NCBI GenBank assembly: GCA_947384285.1
Contig: CANDGI010000016.1
Span: 1-62,306, forward strand
Length of the DNA stretch: 62,306 bases
Source of the DNA: an uncultured Lachnospiraceae bacterium
GTDB taxonomy: Bacteria > Bacillota > Clostridia > Lachnospirales > Lachnospiraceae
Reading direction: 5' to 3'
Shown: positions 8,612 to 17,182 of the stretch, piece by piece
Layout of the letters: every line of letters starts with the position of its first letter
Position numbering within the stretch: the first letter of the stretch is position 1
The notes under the pieces: model-generated
Databases searched by the model: none
What the model was told of the DNA's origin: nothing
Seen by the model: the letters and a program-made list of their open reading frames with translations, nothing else
Program-made: the position numbers and the translations under genes

Positions 8612-9406
8612 ATGATAGGAAAAAAAGGGATTTTGGTGGTGAGCTTTGGTACAAGCTTCCCAGAAACCAGAGAAAAAACGATAGACCGCATTGAGGAGGA
8701 TATCAAAGATGCTTTTCCAGACTATGGATTTTACCGGGCCTGGACAAGCAAAATGATTATCGCCAAGCTTTTGAAACGAGATGGAATACGGATTCCAACG
8801 GTGGAGGAAGCCCTTGGGCAAATGCTGGCGGATGGCATCACGCAGGTGATTGTACAGCCCACCCATCTGATTAATGGGATAGAGAATGAGCGGATGAAGG
8901 AGGATGTATATACCTATGGGAAAGCCTTTGATAAAATCTCTTTTGGAAATCCCCTTTTAACCACAACAAGGGACCAGAGAAAGGTTTTGCAGGCGGTGAT
9001 GGAGGAATTTTCCGGTTTGGAAAAGGAAGAGGGGCTGGTTCTTATGGGGCATGGCACCCCTCATTATGCCAATGCCGTATATGCGGCATTGAACTATATG
9101 CTGAAGGATTTGGGGTATCCCAACGTATTTCTTGGAACCGTAGAGGAATATCCCTCCCTGGATATATTGCAAAGGCAGGTAGAGGAATTCCACCCGAAGA
9201 AAATCCTTTTGGCGCCGTTTATGGTGGTGGCAGGAGACCATGCCCTCCGCGACATGTCAGGGGAGAGTGAGGACTCCTGGCAGAGACGTTTTGAGGGCGC
9301 AGGTTTTTTGGTGGAATGCGTCATAAAGGGCCTCGGGGAATATGCTGGAATCCGCAGGATTTATGTGGAGCATGTGAAAGCTGCAGAGCGCTGGCAGCTT
9401 CCATAA
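8612..9406 (+). CDS. cbiK: Anaerobic sirohydrochlorin cobaltochelatase
   Basis: CbiK inserts cobalt into sirohydrochlorin in the anaerobic cobalamin pathway. The 264-residue length fits the class II chelatase. The N-terminal ILVVSFGTSFPETREKTI and the second-half metal-binding region LMGHGTPHYAN and FMVVAGDHALRDMSGE provide the histidines typical of the active site. It stands alone here: no other cbi genes and no cobalamin riboswitch were recognised in its 140-base leader. An extended -10 (TGTTATAAT, 8517-8525) precedes it. Its 3' end overlaps the convergent maturase gene by 86 bases. Confidence 0.92.
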   Translation: MIGKKGILVVSFGTSFPETREKTIDRIEEDIKDAFPDYGFYRAWTSKMIIAKLLKRDGIRIPTVEEALGQMLADGITQVIVQPTHLINGIENERMKEDVYTYGKAFDKISFGNPLLTTTRDQRKVLQAVMEEFSGLEKEEGLVLMGHGTPHYANAVYAALNYMLKDLGYPNVFLGTVEEYPSLDILQRQVEEFHPKKILLAPFMVVAGDHALRDMSGESEDSWQRRFEGAGFLVECVIKGLGEYAGIRRIYVEHVKAAERWQLP

Positions 9407-10493
9407 GCCCGTCCAGGCAGGCATCAAAAAATATCCGGTAGCTTTGGCAGAAGTAATTTTGGTATGCCTCTATTTCCGGGTTCCAGAGGCGGCTGCGCTG
9501 GCATCCGCCTTTGCATAGAGGATAGTAAGTACAAAGCTTACAGCTTTGCCCCAGAAGGAGGGAACGCTCCAAAAAGCCGGTTTCTCTTCTCCTGGCGTCG
9601 ATTTCGTCCAATCGGTTTTCATTAAAATTTCCCAGGCAGTATTCATCCATCATATAAAAATCGCAGGGATATACGCTGCCATCTGCTTCCACTGCATATT
9701 GGATGCTGCACATGCCGCGCTGGTCGCAGGATTCAGGGAACTGTCCCAGCAAAATGCCGAGATAGTTTTCAAATTGGCGGATGTAGGGCTGTCTGTTCTT
9801 TTTCCAATCTTTATACCACAAGTGGAACAGCTCTGTAAGGAACTGTCCATAGCTTTCTGGATGTATGGAACAGCTGTTTTTCCCATAAGGTTCACCAAAG
9901 GGATCCAGGCAGGCGATATACTGCTGGTAATTCCATTTCTGCCTCTTATAAAAGGCATAGATTTCCTGAATATTTTGAGCTACTGCCTGATTGGCTACTG
10001 TGAGAATGTTGAATTCCACATGATGCGCTTCCAGCAATGCAATGGATCTGGATACCCGGTCGAAAGTGGGCGCATTCTCTTTCCTGCTGTGGCGGAAGGC
10101 ATCGTGGGTTTTTTTGATTCCATCCAAGGAAACCCCTGTCAGAAAATGATTTTCCCTAAGGAAGCGGCACCAGGTTTCGTCCAGGATAAGCCCGTTGGTC
10201 TGCAGAGAATTATACACCTGGACGTTGTTTTTATTATATTGTTTTTGGTAGGATAGCACTTTTTCAAAAAAATCAAGTCCCCGCAGGGTTGGCTCCCCTC
10301 CCTGGAAGGTGTAGCTGGCCATGCCTTCAGCCCGCAGCAAGGTTTTTCGGATGACATTTTTTAAAGTTGCCTCGCTCATGAACCCGTAGGATGCCTGCGC
10401 CCGTTTTTGGGTTTCGTCACAGTAGAAACAATAATCGCATGTCATGTTGCACATGCCAGAAGATGGTTTGATTAATACGCTGATTGGCGGCAT
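9321..10493 (-). CDS. Anaerobic sulfatase-maturating radical SAM enzyme (anSME)
   Basis: Radical SAM protein of 390 residues that should oxidise the active-site cysteine of a sulfatase to formylglycine. The SAM-binding CX3CX2C motif is Cys15-Cys19-Cys22 (CNMTCDYC). TFQGGEPTLRG and SLDG belong to the radical SAM barrel. A SPASM/Twitch C-terminus shows CDQRGMCSIQYAVEADGSVY, CDFY and CKLCTYYPLCKGGCQRSR for two auxiliary Fe-S clusters. It lies 24 bases after the second CHR transporter gene on the same strand. The substrate is probably the sulfatase at 12640, which has a CxPxR motif. The last 86 bases overlap cbiK on the opposite strand. Confidence 0.9.
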   Translation of the reverse strand: MPPISVLIKPSSGMCNMTCDYCFYCDETQKRAQASYGFMSEATLKNVIRKTLLRAEGMASYTFQGGEPTLRGLDFFEKVLSYQKQYNKNNVQVYNSLQTNGLILDETWCRFLRENHFLTGVSLDGIKKTHDAFRHSRKENAPTFDRVSRSIALLEAHHVEFNILTVANQAVAQNIQEIYAFYKRQKWNYQQYIACLDPFGEPYGKNSCSIHPESYGQFLTELFHLWYKDWKKNRQPYIRQFENYLGILLGQFPESCDQRGMCSIQYAVEADGSVYPCDFYMMDEYCLGNFNENRLDEIDARRRETGFLERSLLLGQSCKLCTYYPLCKGGCQRSRLWNPEIEAYQNYFCQSYRIFFDACLDGLMEAASALQLSHAPHKSCGFQHIPRGPL

Positions 10494-10517
10494 AATAAAT
10501 CCTCGCTTTTCTTTCTA

Positions 10518-11072
10518 TTATAACATATGGATGCCCAGATAGGATATCCCGCATAGCGCCATGACAGGGATGGGATTGCATTTTCGTGTACGCAGGATTA
10601 CAAATGCCGCAAGAAAAATGACAGCCCCCGCCCAGTCTATGTTTTGCAGCTGGATATCCCTTTCTGCGAACAAGGCGGTTTGCGCGATGGTGAGCCCGGC
10701 TGAGGCAATCAGAGCCACCACGGCTGGGCGCAGGCTGGAAAGCACGCTTTGGAGCAAGGATGTCCCTTTATAATGGTAGTAAAGAAATGCAAGAAAAGGC
10801 ACAATGATGAAAGAAGGAAAAATGCATCCCAAGGTTGCAGCGAAAGCGCCTCCCATTCCGGCAATGCGGATTCCGACAAAAGTGGCGGAATTGACGGCCA
10901 TCGGCCCTGGGGTCATTTCGGCAATCGTAATCAGGTTCGTAAATTCGTCCATGCTCATCCAAGCGTGCAGTTCTACGATTTGGTTTTGGATCAACGGCAG
11001 GGCAGCATATCCCCCTCCAATGCTGAATAGTCCCACCTGGAAAAAACTGATAAATAATTGAATAAAAATCAT
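10518..11072 (-). CDS. CHR (chromate-type) transporter, second half-size subunit
   Basis: A half-length member of the CHR anion transporter family (184 aa from ATG 11072, about five to six hydrophobic segments). The family signature FSIGGGYAALPLIQ opens the protein, followed by TPGPMAVNSATFVG. Full-length ChrA fuses two such halves; paired short forms work together. Known members export chromate and are sensitive to sulfate. ATG 11072 overlaps the stop of the preceding half in an ATGA, showing tight coupling. Its location between its partner and the sulfatase maturase suggests an anion linked to sulfate ester breakdown, which is inference. Confidence 0.88.
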   Translation of the reverse strand: MIFIQLFISFFQVGLFSIGGGYAALPLIQNQIVELHAWMSMDEFTNLITIAEMTPGPMAVNSATFVGIRIAGMGGAFAATLGCIFPSFIIVPFLAFLYYHYKGTSLLQSVLSSLRPAVVALIASAGLTIAQTALFAERDIQLQNIDWAGAVIFLAAFVILRTRKCNPIPVMALCGISYLGIHML

Positions 11073-11629
11073 GGCGCTCCTTTCTTGCAACGAAAAATTT
11101 CCCGGATAATCCCAAAGGAAGCTACGGCCAAAATGATATAGACGACATTGATATTACAAAAAAAGGCAGCAATAAAAACAATGGCTGTCAAGAGGAGATT
11201 GACAATGGATTTTTCCTTCCATATAGTTTCCCCCAGGCTCCATACCACGTCAAAAATTATGGCGGCAACTCCGGCCTGCATGCCCTTTAATGCCAAGGCG
11301 GCATAGGGGTTTGCGAGAAAGGATGCATAAAAGAAGGAGATAATGGAAAGGATGGCTAAGGGCGGAAGGATAGTCCCCGCAACAGCGGCAGCAATCCCGG
11401 CGGCGCCGGCGGTCCGCCAGCCCACAAGGATTGCAGCATTCACTGCAATCGCCCCTGGGGAAGATTGGGATAGTGCGGCCAAATCCAGCATTTCCTGTTC
11501 ATCGATCCAGTGCAGTTTATCTACAAATTTCTGTTTCATGAGAGTGATGATTACGAAGCCGCCGCCAAAGGTAAAGGCACTGATATAAAGCATGCTAAAA
11601 AAAAGCTGTAGTAATTTTTTCTTTTTCAT
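11069..11629 (-). CDS. CHR (chromate-type) transporter, first half-size subunit
   Basis: First gene of the leftward operon, 186 residues and mostly hydrophobic. The CHR motif FTFGGGFVIITLM sits near the N-terminus and SQSSPGAIAVNAAILVG near residues 53-69. It presumably pairs with the following half-size subunit in the membrane. AGGAGA precedes the ATG at a good distance. Transcription should start from the TTTACA-N17-TATAAT promoter that overlaps the LysR promoter. Confidence 0.88.
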   Translation of the reverse strand: MKKKKLLQLFFSMLYISAFTFGGGFVIITLMKQKFVDKLHWIDEQEMLDLAALSQSSPGAIAVNAAILVGWRTAGAAGIAAAVAGTILPPLAILSIISFFYASFLANPYAALALKGMQAGVAAIIFDVVWSLGETIWKEKSIVNLLLTAIVFIAAFFCNINVVYIILAVASFGIIREIFRCKKGAP

Positions 11630-11663
11630 GTTTCTGTCTCCTGGGATTTTGTAATATATTTTG

Positions 11664-11702
11664 ATTATAAGGCTTGCACTGACATATGTAAAATGCTATT
11701 AT
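11664..11702. promoter_or_regulatory. Overlapping face-to-face divergent promoters of the sulfatase locus
   Basis: Rightward promoter: TTGCAC (11674-11679), 17 bases, TATTAT (11697-11702) with an extended TG. Leftward promoter: TTTACA (read on minus, 11692-11687), 17 bases, TATAAT (11669-11664). The two overlap by about 19 bases, so polymerase can occupy only one at a time. The LysR protein encoded at once to the right is the likely switch. Confidence 0.65.
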
Positions 11703-11753
11703 TTTATGGTAATCATATCAATTTTGGTATAAACAGTGGAATGGAGGTGGGAT

Positions 11754-12638
11754 ATGACGATACGGCATATGAAGATCTTTCTACAGGTCTACGCCTTGGA
11801 AAGCATCACAAGGGCTGCAGAAATTTTGAATATGACTCAGCCTGCCGTTACCCGTGCAATCCAGGAAATGGAGCATTACTATGGCGTCTGCCTGTTTGAG
11901 CGGATTGGCCATCGTTTAAGCCGCATGGCTGCTGGAGAAGAATTTTATGCCCATGCATTACATATTGTGGAAGCATTTGACAGAATGGAAAAGGAATTGC
12001 GGGATTGGGATGAGATTGGAAGAACCCGCATTGGGGCAACCAATACGCTGGGCTGCTTTTTTTTGCCGGAGCTGCTGCTTCAATTTCGGAAGCAGTACCC
12101 TAAACTGGAGATTATCTCTACAGTTACCAATGCAGACATGCTCCAAAACGGTCTTTTGGATAACCAGTATGACCTGGCTCTGATTGAAGGAAATGTCAGT
12201 GTGCAAAAGCTGCATGCCCAGCCCTTTGCCACAGACAAGCTGCTGCTTGTTCTTCCGCCGGGGCATGAGCTGGCGGAGAAAGAGAAGATCTGCCTTTCCG
12301 ATGTAGAGAAATATCCGCTGCTTCTTAGGGAAAAAGGGAGCACAACCCGTTCTCTGCTGGAACATTTTTTCTTTTTGCACCACATAGAGGCATCCCCTGT
12401 GATGGAAAGCTGCAATCCCCAGGCGCTTATCAAGGCTGTCCAATGTGGTCTTGGCATCTCATTTTTGCCAGAGCGGTGGGTAAGAGAGCAGGGGGATGAG
12501 GGGAGTCTGGTATTGCGGGAGATGGAGGAAGAAGGGTTTCAGAGGGAGAATTATGTAGTATGGCATGAAAACAAATTTTTATCAAAGACCATGAAGATGT
12601 TTATTGAGATAATAAAAGAGAAAGGACAGGGATATTGA
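11754..12638 (+). CDS. LysR family transcriptional regulator
   Basis: A 294-residue LysR-type regulator. The N-terminal winged helix-turn-helix reads IRHMKIFLQVYALESITRAA and TQPAVTRAIQEMEHYYG. The C-terminal periplasmic-binding-like effector domain begins at about residue 85 (RIGATNTLGCFFLPELLLQF). The ATG at 11754 has GGAGG 6 bases upstream and is preferred to an upstream ATG at 11736. The stop lies just before the sulfatase start, so the two are cotranscribed, and the gene is divergent from the CHR/anSME operon. Sulfate, a sulfated sugar or a CysB-like ligand are candidate effectors. Confidence 0.92.
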   Translation: MTIRHMKIFLQVYALESITRAAEILNMTQPAVTRAIQEMEHYYGVCLFERIGHRLSRMAAGEEFYAHALHIVEAFDRMEKELRDWDEIGRTRIGATNTLGCFFLPELLLQFRKQYPKLEIISTVTNADMLQNGLLDNQYDLALIEGNVSVQKLHAQPFATDKLLLVLPPGHELAEKEKICLSDVEKYPLLLREKGSTTRSLLEHFFFLHHIEASPVMESCNPQALIKAVQCGLGISFLPERWVREQGDEGSLVLREMEEEGFQRENYVVWHENKFLSKTMKMFIEIIKEKGQGY

Positions 12639-12639
12639 A

Positions 12640-13995
12640 ATGAATAGGCCGAATATTTTGTTTTATTTTTCTGATCAGCAACGTGCAGACACTTTAGGAT
12701 GTTATGGGCAGAAGCTGGATATCAGCCCTAATCTGGACAGGCTGGCAGCAGAAGGAGTGCTATTTGAAAATGCTTTTACTGCCCAGCCTGTATGCGGTCC
12801 TTGCAGGGCGTTGTTTCAGACAGGGCGTTATCCTACCGAGATTAATTGCTATCGGAATGGCCAGTCTCTTCCAGCCAACGTGAAAACTGTGGCAGATTAT
12901 ATGGATGAAGCAGGGTATGACAATGCTTATGTAGGAAAATGGCATCTGGCAAGCGACAGGGATAGTTATTCGCTTCCCCCTCGCACGGATTATGAGACGG
13001 CTCCTATCCCACCGGAGCGGCGAGGGGGGTATCGTGGGTTTTGGAGGGCTGCCGATGTGCTGGAGGCCACCTCGCATGGATATGACGGGTATGTTTTTGA
13101 TGAGGAAATGCAGAAAAGGGAATTCAGGGGATACCGTGTAGATTGCATCACGGATTTTGCGATGGAATATTTGGATCAATATAAGGGTGAAAAACCATTT
13201 TTTTTAACCATATCCCATATTGAGCCCCATCATCAAAACGACCGGGGCCGTTATGAGGGGCCGGATGGCTCCAAAGAGCGGTTTGCAGATTACGAACTGC
13301 CTGAGGATTTAAAAGCCCTTGGAGGGGATGCCGCTGAAATGTATCCTGATTATTTGGGCTGTTGTAAGAGCTTGGACAGCAGCTTAGGACGTTTGATAGA
13401 AAAGCTGAAGGAGATGGGCCTTTATGATAATACAGTTATTATTTATGCTTCGGATCACGGCTGTCATTTTAAAACCAGGAACAAAGATGAACATCTTATG
13501 GGGGCGGACGACTATAAACGCTCCTGCCATGACTCCTCCTTGAAGGTGCCCCTTGTGATTTCAGGGCCTGGATTCAGAGGAGGGAAAAGGGTCAAGGATC
13601 TGGTGAGCACAGCCAGCCTCCCCAAAACATTCCTTGCTATGGCAGGAATGGATATTGGAAATTTGATGATAGGGGAAAATCTAAAAGACCTAGCGGATGG
13701 AAAGAAACATCAGAGGGAAAACAGGGTCTTCGCCCAGATCAGTGAAAGCCGTACCGGAAGATGTATTCGGACAGAGGATTATCTCTACAGCGTATATGCC
13801 CCGGATTCAGATGGATGGCAGGAGGGAAGCAGCGATTACTACGAGGAGGATTTCTTGTACGATCTGAAAAAGGATCCATATCAGCTGAAAAATCTGGTGC
13901 GGGATCCAGAATATAAGGAAAAAAAGAAAGAGCTGTCCAAGCAGCTTTTGGATGAGATTGAGAAGGCAGAAGGAGTAAGGCCCGCCATCGGCTGA
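12640..13995 (+). CDS. Cysteine-type sulfatase
   Basis: Sulfatase of the alkaline phosphatase superfamily (451 aa) that hydrolyses sulfate esters. Asp12 in YFSDQQR and Asp272-His273 in YASDHGCH supply the metal site. Cys52 in VCGPCRALFQTGR is the residue to be turned into formylglycine. The motif is CGPCR instead of the common CxPSR. A C-terminal segment around FLYDLKKDPYQLKNLVRDPE is typical of the family. No signal peptide is seen, so the enzyme appears cytoplasmic and its substrate must be imported or produced inside. It starts one base after the LysR stop. The substrate is unknown; mucin or host glycan fragments are possible. Confidence 0.9.
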   Translation: MNRPNILFYFSDQQRADTLGCYGQKLDISPNLDRLAAEGVLFENAFTAQPVCGPCRALFQTGRYPTEINCYRNGQSLPANVKTVADYMDEAGYDNAYVGKWHLASDRDSYSLPPRTDYETAPIPPERRGGYRGFWRAADVLEATSHGYDGYVFDEEMQKREFRGYRVDCITDFAMEYLDQYKGEKPFFLTISHIEPHHQNDRGRYEGPDGSKERFADYELPEDLKALGGDAAEMYPDYLGCCKSLDSSLGRLIEKLKEMGLYDNTVIIYASDHGCHFKTRNKDEHLMGADDYKRSCHDSSLKVPLVISGPGFRGGKRVKDLVSTASLPKTFLAMAGMDIGNLMIGENLKDLADGKKHQRENRVFAQISESRTGRCIRTEDYLYSVYAPDSDGWQEGSSDYYEEDFLYDLKKDPYQLKNLVRDPEYKEKKKELSKQLLDEIEKAEGVRPAIG

Positions 13996-14063
13996 AGATT
14001 GAAAAACAGGGATACTTTGTAAATACCCTTTTCACCAGCTTTTCTAAAAAATACCAGAGAAAA

Positions 14064-14112
14064 TTAGCACTCACCTATTGACAGTGCTAATAACAAGTGT
14101 TATTGTTATATA
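14064..14112 (+). promoter_or_regulatory. CIRCE operator and clpB promoter
   Basis: TTAGCACTC (14064-14072), a 9-base spacer and CAGTGCTAA (14082-14090) match the HrcA-binding CIRCE element with one mismatch in the right arm. TTGACA (14078-14083) lies within it, and TATTGT follows at 17 bases (14101-14106). HrcA would therefore cover the -35. Confidence 0.88.
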
Positions 14113-14158
14113 AGATATAGAACAAAACATAAAAGTCAGAAGGGAAGGAGGAACCCTT

Positions 14159-16744
14159 ATGAACATTCAGAAATTTACACAAAAGTCAATAGAAGCCATC
14201 AACGGCTGTGAAAAGCTGGCATACGAATACGGCAACCAGGAAATTGAGCAGGAGCATCTTTTGGTGTCCCTGATATCCCAGGAAGACGGCCTGATTCCAA
14301 AATTAATTGAAAAAATGGAAATCAACCTTCCGCATTTTACCGAAAATGCAAAGAACCATCTGGCAAAACGGGTGAAGGTTTCGGGAGGACAGATTTATAT
14401 GGGCCAGAACCTGAATAAGGTGTTGGTCAGCGCGGAGGATGAGGCGAAGGGGATGGGGGACGAGTATGTGTCTGTGGAGCATCTGTTCTTAACGCTGCTC
14501 AAATACCCCAACCAGGCGCTAAAGGAAATATTCAACGAATACGGCCTTACCAGGGAGCGGTTCTTAAAAGCGCTGGCTACGGTGCGGGGAAACCAGAAGG
14601 TAGTTTCGGACAACCCGGAGGCCACCTATGACACCCTGGAAAAATACGGGTATGATATGGTGGAGCGTGCCAGACAGCAGAAGCTGGACCCGGTGATTGG
14701 CCGCGACAATGAGATCCGCAATGTGGTGCGTATCCTGTCCCGGAAAACCAAGAACAACCCGGTTCTGATTGGCGAGCCAGGCGTGGGAAAAACAGCGGTG
14801 GTAGAAGGGCTTGCCCAGAGAATCGTCCGGGGGGACGTGCCGGAAGGACTGAAGGACAAACGGCTGTTTGCGCTGGACATGGGCGCATTGGTAGCAGGAG
14901 CCAAATACCGGGGAGAATTTGAGGAGCGGTTAAAGGCAGTTTTGGATGAAATCAAAAGCAGCGACGGCCAGATTATCCTGTTTATTGATGAACTGCATAC
15001 CATTGTAGGGGCAGGCAAGACCGACGGAGCCATGGATGCGGGACAGCTGTTAAAGCCTATGCTGGCCCGGGGCGAGCTGCACTGCATTGGCGCCACCACC
15101 TTGGATGAATACCGGGAATATATTGAGAAGGATGCCGCCTTAGAGCGGAGGTTCCAGCCTGTTATGGTGGCAGAGCCTGCCGTGGAAGACACCATTTCTA
15201 TTTTAAGGGGCTTAAAGGAACGCTACGAAGTGTTCCATGGGGTAAAGATTACAGATTCTGCCCTGGTGTCAGCGGCAGCTCTGTCCAACCGCTATATCAG
15301 CGACCGGTTTTTGCCGGATAAGGCCATTGATTTGGTGGACGAGGCATGCGCCTTGATTAAAACAGAACTGGATTCCATGCCTGCAGAGCTGGATGAGCTT
15401 AAACGGAGAGTCATGCAGATGGAGATTGAGGAAGCCGCTTTGAAGAAGGAAGAAGACCGTCTCAGCAAAGACCGTCTGGAAGCTCTGCAAAAAGAGCTGG
15501 CAGATTTGAAAAATGAGTTCCAGTCCCGCAAGGCTCAGTGGGACAACGAGAAAAGCTCTGTGGAACGGGTGCAGAAGCTCAGGGAGGAATTGGAAGCGCT
15601 CAACAAAGAGATTGCCATGGCACAGCAGAATTACGACCTGGAAAAAGCGGCGGAGCTGCAATATGGAAAGAAGCCGCAGCTGCAGCGCCAGCTGGAAACC
15701 GAGGAAGAACAGGTGAAAAATAAGGATTTAAGCCTGGTTCATGAAAATGTAAGCGAAGAGGAGATTGCTAAAATTATCTCCCGCTGGACTGGAATCCCTG
15801 TGGCAAAATTGACAGAAAGCGAGCGGAATAAAACCCTGCATCTGGATGAAGAGCTGCACAAGCGTGTCGTCGGCCAGGAGGAGGGCGTCACGAAGGTGAC
15901 AGAAGCGATTATCCGTTCCAAGGCGGGAATCAAAGACCCCAGCAAGCCCATCGGCTCTTTCCTGTTCTTAGGGCCTACCGGGGTGGGCAAGACGGAGCTT
16001 GCCAAAGCCCTTGCTGCCAGCCTGTTTGATGATGAAAACAACATGGTCCGGCTTGACATGAGTGAATATATGGAGAAATATTCTGTTTCCCGCTTGATTG
16101 GGGCTCCTCCTGGATACGTAGGCTATGAGGAGGGCGGCCAGCTGACCGAGGCAGTCCGCAGAAAACCGTACTCTGTGGTATTGTTTGACGAGGTGGAAAA
16201 GGCCCACCCGGATGTATTTAACGTTTTGCTCCAGGTATTGGATGACGGGCGGATTACAGATTCACAGGGACGCACCGTGGATTTCAAGAACACCATACTG
16301 ATTATGACGTCGAACCTTGGCTCTTCCTGCCTGCTGGAAGGCATTGAGGAAAATGGGGAAATCAAACCGGAATGTGAAGCGGCGGTAATGGGAGAACTGA
16401 GGAATAATTTCCGGCCGGAATTTTTAAACCGCCTGGATGAAATTATTTTGTTTAAGCCTTTGAGTAAGCATGACATTGGAAATATCATCCATTTGCTGAT
16501 GGCAGATTTGAACCGCCGTCTTGTGGACCGGGAGGTGTCCGTGGAACTGACCCAGGCAGCACAGGAATTTGCCGTGGAGCATGGGTATGACCCGGTGTAT
16601 GGCGCAAGGCCTTTGAAACGGTATCTGCAAAAGACCGTGGAGACCCTTGCAGCCAAGCTGATTCTTGCAGATGGAGTGGGCGCCGGGGACACAATTTTAA
16701 TTGATGTGGAAAACGGGAATTTAGCTGCCAGATGTAAAGAATAA
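14159..16744 (+). CDS. clpB: ATP-dependent chaperone ClpB
   Basis: Hexameric disaggregase that works with DnaK to rescue aggregated proteins after heat stress. The 861 residues contain an N-terminal Clp_N repeat domain (1-145), AAA+ domain 1 with Walker A GEPGVGKT (205-212), a coiled-coil middle domain (about 400-520), and AAA+ domain 2 with GPTGVGKT (605-612) and [20 protein letters not shown]. The long middle domain separates it from ClpC and ClpA. AAGGAGG precedes the ATG. The CIRCE element upstream places it under HrcA control. Confidence 0.97.
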   Translation: MNIQKFTQKSIEAINGCEKLAYEYGNQEIEQEHLLVSLISQEDGLIPKLIEKMEINLPHFTENAKNHLAKRVKVSGGQIYMGQNLNKVLVSAEDEAKGMGDEYVSVEHLFLTLLKYPNQALKEIFNEYGLTRERFLKALATVRGNQKVVSDNPEATYDTLEKYGYDMVERARQQKLDPVIGRDNEIRNVVRILSRKTKNNPVLIGEPGVGKTAVVEGLAQRIVRGDVPEGLKDKRLFALDMGALVAGAKYRGEFEERLKAVLDEIKSSDGQIILFIDELHTIVGAGKTDGAMDAGQLLKPMLARGELHCIGATTLDEYREYIEKDAALERRFQPVMVAEPAVEDTISILRGLKERYEVFHGVKITDSALVSAAALSNRYISDRFLPDKAIDLVDEACALIKTELDSMPAELDELKRRVMQMEIEEAALKKEEDRLSKDRLEALQKELADLKNEFQSRKAQWDNEKSSVERVQKLREELEALNKEIAMAQQNYDLEKAAELQYGKKPQLQRQLETEEEQVKNKDLSLVHENVSEEEIAKIISRWTGIPVAKLTESERNKTLHLDEELHKRVVGQEEGVTKVTEAIIRSKAGIKDPSKPIGSFLFLGPTGVGKTELAKALAASLFDDENNMVRLDMSEYMEKYSVSRLIGAPPGYVGYEEGGQLTEAVRRKPYSVVLFDEVEKAHPDVFNVLLQVLDDGRITDSQGRTVDFKNTILIMTSNLGSSCLLEGIEENGEIKPECEAAVMGELRNNFRPEFLNRLDEIILFKPLSKHDIGNIIHLLMADLNRRLVDREVSVELTQAAQEFAVEHGYDPVYGARPLKRYLQKTVETLAAKLILADGVGAGDTILIDVENGNLAARCKE

Positions 16745-16784
16745 AAAATAAAAACAATAAAAACAATAAAAAGAAATGTATCAT

Positions 16785-16836
16785 ACCGCCATCATGGAGC
16801 CTGCCACGCAATAGGCCAGGCATGATGGCGGTTTAT
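16785..16836 (+). terminator. Intrinsic terminator after clpB
   Basis: ACCGCCATCATG (16785-16796) pairs perfectly with CATGATGGCGGT (16821-16832). An inner GCCTG/CAGGC stem and a short T-rich tail complete it. Confidence 0.8.
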
Positions 16837-16841
16837 TGTGG

Positions 16842-17182
16842 AATCATCCCCTGTATCAAAGTTTACCCTTTGGTGCAGGGGATGCATGGTTTAGTCCATT
16901 TCTTACCCCTATCGGAATCCCGGGCTATGCAACTGGTTTTTGAGCGGCGTTATCGAGGAAAAAGACAAGCAATATTAAAAGTTATTTCTTAACAGTTCCT
17001 AACATATTTGTAAGATAAGTGTAAGGTAAAGACAATGCAAAGTTAAGGAAAATGGGATAGGATATTTTTATGACAAAGGCCTTCCCTTTGATTCTTAAAA
17101 GAATATTAAGAATTTTTATGAAGAAATATCAAGATTATTTTCGTTAAATAAAGTAGAAACAGAAGAAGCAGGAGAGAACATT
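16842..17182. other. Intergenic region with hairpin and 11-bp-spaced direct repeat
   Basis: No gene is seen. CATCCCCTG (16845-16853) pairs with CAGGGGATG (16876-16884) around an inner CAAAG/TTTG stem, with no T-run. Further on TGTAAG-N5-TGTAAG (17009-17025) is a direct repeat with an 11-bp period, like the boxes of OmpR-family regulators (PhoP, WalR). The last 100 bases are AT-rich and probably hold the promoter of the glycosyltransferase. Confidence 0.5.
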
